A DNA stretch of 37,048 nucleotides from Chloroflexota bacterium (GTDB taxonomy: Bacteria > Chloroflexota > Anaerolineae > UBA4142), in assembly GCA_016219275.1 (NCBI GenBank), contig JACRBM010000008.1:1-37048 (forward strand). The letters run 5' to 3'. The position numbers and the translations under genes are program-made. Shown one piece after another: positions 33,097-37,048 of this stretch (within the stretch, counting starts at the first letter, position 1; every line of letters begins with the position of its first letter). The notes under the pieces are model-generated. The model did not search any database. It saw nothing but the letters and a program-made list of their open reading frames with translations, and was not told where the DNA came from.

Positions 33097-34792
33097 AACT
33101 AATTCACACCAGAGTCCTTCATCCTTCATCCTTCATCCTTCATCCTTCATAATTCTTCTCGCTTTCTCCGCGTTCGCGTTGATGCCGCTCACCGCGCCCG
33201 GCTATTTCATCCAGGCGCACGACGCGCGTCACTCGGTGTACTTTTTGCAAATGTTCGATATGTCCATGCGCGACGGCGCGTGGTTTCCACGCTGGGCAGC
33301 CGATATGGTGTTCGGCTACGGCTATCCGCTCTGGCTGATTCTCGCGCCGCTGCCGTTTTTCGTCGGCGAAGCGTTTCATCTGGTCGGCTTCGATTTGGTG
33401 AGCGCGGTCAAAATCGTGGACGGACTCGCCGTATTTTTTTCCGCGATCACGATGTACCTCTTTGCGGCGCGCGCGCTCGGAAATAAAAACGCCGCGCTCG
33501 TTGCCGCGGTCGCGTACGTCTACGTGCCGTACCATCTCGCGGATCTTTACGTGCGCGGCGCGCAAGCCGAACTCATCGCGTTCGTATTCCCACCGTTGAT
33601 TTTCTGGGCATTCCACCGGCTCGCCTCCGAACCGAACGGACGGAACCTCGCGTTCGCCGCGCTGAGTTACGCCGGCATCCTGCTTTCGCACGTGCAGACT
33701 ACCGTTTTCGTCACACCCATTGTCGGCGCGTACCTTTTGTTCTTGCTTATCCGCACGCGCCATTCGCTAGTCGCCATTCGCTATTCGCTATTCGCGTCGC
33801 TCGCCATCGCGCTCGCGCTCGGGCTTGCCGCGATCTTCATGTTGCCAATCTTGTTCGAGCAAAAGTATCTGACGAGCGATCCGCTCATCGGCGGATTTTT
33901 CAACTATCGCAAACATTTCTTGAACGTATCGCAACTATTTTCGCCGTTCTGGGGTTATGGTTATGCCGGCGAAAACGGCAACGATCAATTCTCGCTTCAA
34001 CTTGGCTTGATCCCGGTCTTGCTCACGCTCGTTGCGCTGTGGCGCATTCGGCACACCGACATCGCGCACACCGCGTTCTTCGCGATTGTTCTCCTCGTTT
34101 TGGTATTCGCGATGTTGCCGATCTCCGCGCCGGTGTGGGAACCCTTCGCCGCGATTGTCGCGTTCGCGCAATTTCCGTGGCGGTTGCTAATTATCGTCGC
34201 GTGCCCGCTCGCGTTTTTGTCCGGCGCGGCATTCCTTGCGCTCGATGAATCACGCGCGTTGGTCTCCGCGCTCGCGCTCTGTCTGCTTTTCGTCATCGCG
34301 AATTTTTCGTACACGTTGCCACAGCACACAGAAGCCGTGTTCAACTATCAAACGCAAATGGCATTCGAGGTCAAGGATCGTGAATTGCTCGGCGACACGA
34401 TTTGGGTGAGCAATCGTCCCCAGGATTCGCCGCTCGTCGCGCAGTACCTCGCCGGCGAAAAACTGACGCGCGCGCTCGCGCTCGACGACAATGCGAATGT
34501 CGAAACGCTGCGGTACGGCGGACAGTCGGTAGAGGCGCGCGTGGACGCGCACGCGCCGGCAGACGTGCTGTTCTACACGCGCTATTTTCCCGGCTGGGTC
34601 GCAACGCTCGACGGTCAGCCCCTCGCGATCGAACCGTACGGTGAGCAAGGATTGATTCGCGCGCGTGTGCCCACTGGGTCACACGTTGTAAAGATTCGCT
34701 TCGAGGACACGCTCGTTCGTCAAGTTGGCGCGCTGATTTCCGGCATTAGTCTTTTGATCGCACTCGCGCTCATCAACTTTGTAAAGAGTTGA
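33092..34792 (+). CDS. Multi-span membrane protein, PTPS-related/YfhO-like (GT-C type), with repeat-derived N-terminus
   Basis: A 566-residue paralogue of the preceding gene: LTAPGYFIQAHDARHSVYFL, FPRWAADMVFGYGYPLWLIL, VYVPYHLADLYVRGAQAE, FAQFPWRLLIIVACPLAFLS and a C-terminal TRYFPGWVATLDGQP. About 12 hydrophobic segments. The first 19 residues (including SSFILHPSSFI) are encoded by a TCCTTCA array, so the N-terminus before the first span is repeat-made; a second array lies at 33760. The start codon sits within the GGATGAA array, and both arrays can pair into a hairpin covering it. Loss or gain of one repeat unit would shift the frame. Confidence 0.75.
   Translation: MKTNSHQSPSSFILHPSSFIILLAFSAFALMPLTAPGYFIQAHDARHSVYFLQMFDMSMRDGAWFPRWAADMVFGYGYPLWLILAPLPFFVGEAFHLVGFDLVSAVKIVDGLAVFFSAITMYLFAARALGNKNAALVAAVAYVYVPYHLADLYVRGAQAELIAFVFPPLIFWAFHRLASEPNGRNLAFAALSYAGILLSHVQTTVFVTPIVGAYLLFLLIRTRHSLVAIRYSLFASLAIALALGLAAIFMLPILFEQKYLTSDPLIGGFFNYRKHFLNVSQLFSPFWGYGYAGENGNDQFSLQLGLIPVLLTLVALWRIRHTDIAHTAFFAIVLLVLVFAMLPISAPVWEPFAAIVAFAQFPWRLLIIVACPLAFLSGAAFLALDESRALVSALALCLLFVIANFSYTLPQHTEAVFNYQTQMAFEVKDRELLGDTIWVSNRPQDSPLVAQYLAGEKLTRALALDDNANVETLRYGGQSVEARVDAHAPADVLFYTRYFPGWVATLDGQPLAIEPYGEQGLIRARVPTGSHVVKIRFEDTLVRQVGALISGISLLIALALINFVKS
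33115..33149 (+). repeat. Heptamer array, TCCTTCA x5
   Basis: Five perfect copies just after the start of the membrane protein gene, inverted relative to the GGATGAA array at 33069-33096. The coding strand is open in every frame while the other strand contains TGA. Confidence 0.98.
33760..33794 (+). repeat. Heptamer array, C(C/T)ATTCG x5
   Basis: Units CCATTCG, CTAGTCG, CCATTCG, CTATTCG, CTATTCG encode RHSLVAIRYSLF, joining a loop to the start of a membrane span. Same family as the arrays at 20575, 20826, 21715 and 30253. Confidence 0.93.
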
Positions 34793-34832
34793 ATTTTCGG
34801 CTTTTCGCTTTTAGCGTTGAACTTGCGCGCTA

Positions 34833-34861
34833 TTGGCAAATCACGCAAGGTTTGTTATAAT
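34833..34861 (+). promoter_or_regulatory. Promoter of the LysM gene
   Basis: TTGGCA (34833-34838) and a perfect TATAAT (34856-34861) are 17 bases apart. The leader would be about 50 bases, with GAGG at 34903-34906 before the ATG. Confidence 0.72.
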
Positions 34862-34917
34862 GACCAACGAAAGTATTCACTTACAAAACGCGAGAACCGG
34901 TTGAGGCACAATACGTT

Positions 34918-36069
34918 ATGACTCCTGATCGCCCAACGCCGCCTTCGCGGCCCGGCGGCAAAAATGAATCCTGGCGCGTCGAACGCATGGTGCAGCGCGT
35001 CCCCGCACACCTCGGCGAACAGACGACCGAGGCAGTGTCGCCATGGATTATGGTCGCCGGCATCATTCTGCTCGTGCTCGTCGTGTGCTCCGTTCTCTTT
35101 TTCCTGCTCGGTGGTCCTGCGCGCTTTTTTGCCGCCGCGCCGCCCACGCCGACGCGTACGCGCGCGTTGACGCCGCCGATCACGTTTATCCCCGTCACGC
35201 TCGCGGCGCCCACACCCAGTGTCACACCGACCATTATCGCGGTTCGATACAAAGTAAAATCAGGCGACACGCTCAGCGACATCGCCGCGAAATACAAAGT
35301 ATCCATCCAAGCGATCATGACGGCGAATAGCATGAAGAACGAAACGATTCGCGTGGGCGACGAATTGGTCATTCCCCTGCCGACGCCAACGCCGCCGCCC
35401 GGCACGCGTGCGCCTTTGGTACCGGCAGGCACCCCAACTCCTCTTTCACTCGAATCACCCCCGAGCGCGGCGTCCTCCGACGCAACGCCGGGGGTGTTTA
35501 CTTATATCGTGCAACGCGGCGATACGCTTATCACGATTGCCGCGACGTTCAGCACCACGGTGGACGCGATCCGCATCGCGAATCAACTCGACAGCAGTTT
35601 TCTTAGCGTAGGGCAAGCGCTCATTGTGCCGGTCGGCGCGTGGACTCCGACGGCAACCGTCGCGCCGATTGCGGCAACCACCGCGACGCCGACCGCGCAA
35701 TTCGCGTACGCCGCGCCGAACTTGAAATGGCCCCCCGACAATTTCATCTTTCGTAGCAACAAAGATATTCCCACGCTTGAATGGCTGGCGTCGGCAACGC
35801 TCAAGTCAAACGAATTCTACGTCGTGCATCTCACTTCGATTGTGAATGGACAAAAGAAAACTCTGCCTTCATTGAGCATTCGCCAAGGCAACAGCGCCAA
35901 GCTCGACCCAGCAATCTACTATCCCGGCGCAAACATCGAGGACGCACGATTATCCTGGTACGTCGTCATCGTCAGCCAAGCCACGCCGAGCGCGCGCGGA
36001 CCGGTTTCGCCGGCGCAACTCTATGCGTCCAGCCCGCCGAGTGAATCGCGCACGTTTGTGTGGAAGTAA
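34918..36069 (+). CDS. Membrane-anchored protein with two LysM domains
   Basis: A 383-residue protein with a cytoplasmic N-terminal stretch, one transmembrane helix at about 42-65 (GIILLVLVVCSVLFFLLGG) and an extracellular part. LysM 1 is at about 111-154 (YKVKSGDTLSDIAAKYKVSI) and LysM 2 at about 196-240 (YIVQRGDTLITIAATFSTTV), separated by Pro/Thr-rich linkers. The C-terminal 120 residues (KWPPDNFIFRSNKDIPTLEW) form an unrecognised domain that may bind a ligand. LysM modules bind N-acetylglucosamine polymers such as peptidoglycan, so an envelope role is likely. No catalytic domain is seen. It has its own promoter. Confidence 0.85.
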   Translation: MTPDRPTPPSRPGGKNESWRVERMVQRVPAHLGEQTTEAVSPWIMVAGIILLVLVVCSVLFFLLGGPARFFAAAPPTPTRTRALTPPITFIPVTLAAPTPSVTPTIIAVRYKVKSGDTLSDIAAKYKVSIQAIMTANSMKNETIRVGDELVIPLPTPTPPPGTRAPLVPAGTPTPLSLESPPSAASSDATPGVFTYIVQRGDTLITIAATFSTTVDAIRIANQLDSSFLSVGQALIVPVGAWTPTATVAPIAATTATPTAQFAYAAPNLKWPPDNFIFRSNKDIPTLEWLASATLKSNEFYVVHLTSIVNGQKKTLPSLSIRQGNSAKLDPAIYYPGANIEDARLSWYVVIVSQATPSARGPVSPAQLYASSPPSESRTFVWK

Positions 36070-36122
36070 AGGGAACAGTTAAACAAACGCGTTCGACGCC
36101 ACGAGTGAGCGAGTAAATCAAC

Positions 36123-36866
36123 ATGCGTCGCATTGATCAAATCATCGTCGCGATCATTGGCGCGCTGGCGGTCGCCGCGCTCGGTTTTGTCGCGTTCACG
36201 AGTTTCCCCGCGCAACCGATGCCGCACGCGCTCGACGCGCTCGGATCGGATAACCAAGTTTCGGTCGCGCATGAACCCTGGTGGATTTTTCGTCCGCGCA
36301 GCAAAGAGCCGACCGTCGGTTTGATCATTTATCCGGGCGCGCTCGTAGATGCGCGCGCGTACGCTCCCACCGCGCGCGCGATCGCGTCAAAGGGGTACGT
36401 CGTCGTCATCACGCCGATGCTGTTCAACCTCGCGTTGTTCGGCGAAGAGCGCGCGAAACAAGTCACACCTTTTTTTCCCAAGGTGCGGCAATGGGCGCTC
36501 GCCGGGCATTCGCTCGGCGGTACCGCCGCTGCGAATTACGTTGGCAAAAATGAGGGCGTGCGTGGCTTGGTGCTCTGGGCATCTTATCCCGCCGACAACA
36601 ACGATCTGTCGCGGCGGAATTTGATCGCCGCGTCAATCTATGGAACGAACGATACGCTCGCGACGCCGGACAAAATCCTGGGCGCGCGGACGCGCCTCCC
36701 TGCCGCGACGAAATTCATCGCGATTGAAGGCGGCAATCACGCGCAGTTTGGCTGGTACGGCGCGCAGTCTGGCGACGGCGCGGCAACCCTCGCGCGCGAG
36801 CAACAGCAAGAACAAATCGTCAACGCGACGCTCGACGTTTTGCAACAGCTGGAGCATTTGCCGTGA
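36123..36866 (+). CDS. Membrane-anchored alpha/beta hydrolase
   Basis: A 247-residue protein with an N-terminal hydrophobic segment (IIVAIIGALAVAALGFVAFT) that may be an uncleaved anchor or signal. The hydrolase fold has the nucleophile elbow GHSLGG near residue 128, preceded by GLIIYPGALVDARAYAPTAR with the oxyanion region, and a likely catalytic His in IEGGNHAQFGWYG near 203. This is the compact dienelactone-hydrolase-like or abhydrolase_5 type. Substrate unknown. It begins 53 bases after the LysM gene and may be cotranscribed. Confidence 0.82.
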   Translation: MRRIDQIIVAIIGALAVAALGFVAFTSFPAQPMPHALDALGSDNQVSVAHEPWWIFRPRSKEPTVGLIIYPGALVDARAYAPTARAIASKGYVVVITPMLFNLALFGEERAKQVTPFFPKVRQWALAGHSLGGTAAANYVGKNEGVRGLVLWASYPADNNDLSRRNLIAASIYGTNDTLATPDKILGARTRLPAATKFIAIEGGNHAQFGWYGAQSGDGAATLAREQQQEQIVNATLDVLQQLEHLP

Positions 36867-36969
36867 TTTGGGGGGGGCGATCATTTTCTAGGCGCGAAAT
36901 TACCGAAATACCGTATCTGCGGGTTTCTCCGACACCCGCTTGACATAGTACTGTTTCCTGGCGAAGATA

Positions 36970-36990
36970 CCGGCAAACGCTCGTTGCCGG
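36970..36990 (+). promoter_or_regulatory. Hairpin abutting the ribosome-binding site of the last gene
   Basis: CCGGCAA and TTGCCGG form a perfect 7-bp stem with a 7-base loop. Its 3' end shares two G residues with the GGGAGG ribosome site (36989-36994). A TTGACA occurs at 36940 but its -10 partner is unclear. Another 6-bp stem lies at 36919-36939. Regulation of initiation is possible but unproven. Confidence 0.45.
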
Positions 36991-37000
36991 GAGGTTCGCC

Positions 37001-37048
37001 ATGAAAGGATTGACCGACTACATCACGGAGCAGCCATGGGAAGACACC
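37001..37048 (+). CDS. Unidentified gene, 5' end only
   Basis: ATG at 37001 follows GGGAGG by six bases and begins MKGLTDYITEQPWEDT, open to the window edge. Sixteen codons are not enough to name a family. The strong ribosome site makes it a likely real gene. Confidence 0.6.
   Translation, partial: MKGLTDYITEQPWEDT

Noticed and set aside
20575-33794. Heptamer arrays considered as assembly or sequencing artefacts
   Set aside because: Different units in many places, several with diverged copies, and host reading frames intact; an artefact would be expected to break frames. Read-level support is still needed.
36870-36877. Run of eight G after the hydrolase stop as a phase-variation tract
   Set aside because: It lies outside the coding region and not obviously within a promoter spacer; no consequence can be argued.

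Overview
The window reads as a chromosomal piece of a bacterium from the phylum Chloroflexota, probably Anaerolineae-like. This is inference: the support is lipoproteins with long Pro/Thr/Ala linkers after the lipobox Cys, families of YfhO/PTPS-related (GT-C-like) membrane proteins, a LysM protein of the kind common in that group, and a GC-rich sequence dominated by GCG (Ala) and CGC (Arg) codons. No rRNA, tRNA, CRISPR array, transposase or phage gene was seen. Apart from one gene, everything is on the + strand.

Region 1 (about 80-6570) is a self-contained import operon: substrate-binding lipoprotein, ABC ATPase, double-length permease, and a cytoplasmic LacI-type regulator whose C-terminal half looks like a second solute-binding protein. 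Two palindromes overlap the probable promoter, a promoter directly followed by a terminator hairpin separates the first two genes, and a strong terminator closes the operon. This part is visibly poorer in CGCG than what follows. Region 2 (6637-8970) holds a minus-strand sulfite-oxidase-like molybdoenzyme, a DegV protein and uridine kinase.

Region 3 (8970-25446) is a dense, overlapping run of cell-surface glycan genes: six GT4 and two GT2 glycosyltransferases, an FkbM and three other methyltransferases, a MOP-superfamily flippase, a lipoprotein resembling a TIM-barrel glycosidase, and finally mutM. No polymerase or initiating phosphoglycosyltransferase is visible. Bases from about 10.1 to 12.8 kb have a different base composition, with the change falling inside the flippase gene.

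Region 4 (25447-29535) is a serine biosynthesis operon: a structured leader, serB, a class V aminotransferase in the place of serC, and serA. Region 5 (29622-34792) holds three large multi-membrane-span paralogues. Region 6 (34918-end) holds a two-LysM membrane protein, an alpha/beta hydrolase and the first 16 codons of another gene.

The most unusual signal is a set of ten short tandem arrays, all with a 7-base unit and 3-5 copies, confined to the surface-glycan and GT-C-like genes (20.5-34 kb). They lie inside reading frames, at gene starts and at stop/start junctions. One glycosyltransferase contains five. A 111-bp palindromic element is also inserted in frame in another glycosyltransferase. 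The arrays could be phase-variation or protein-diversification sites, or a class of small mobile repeat tolerated in coding sequence; the sequence alone does not decide between these.
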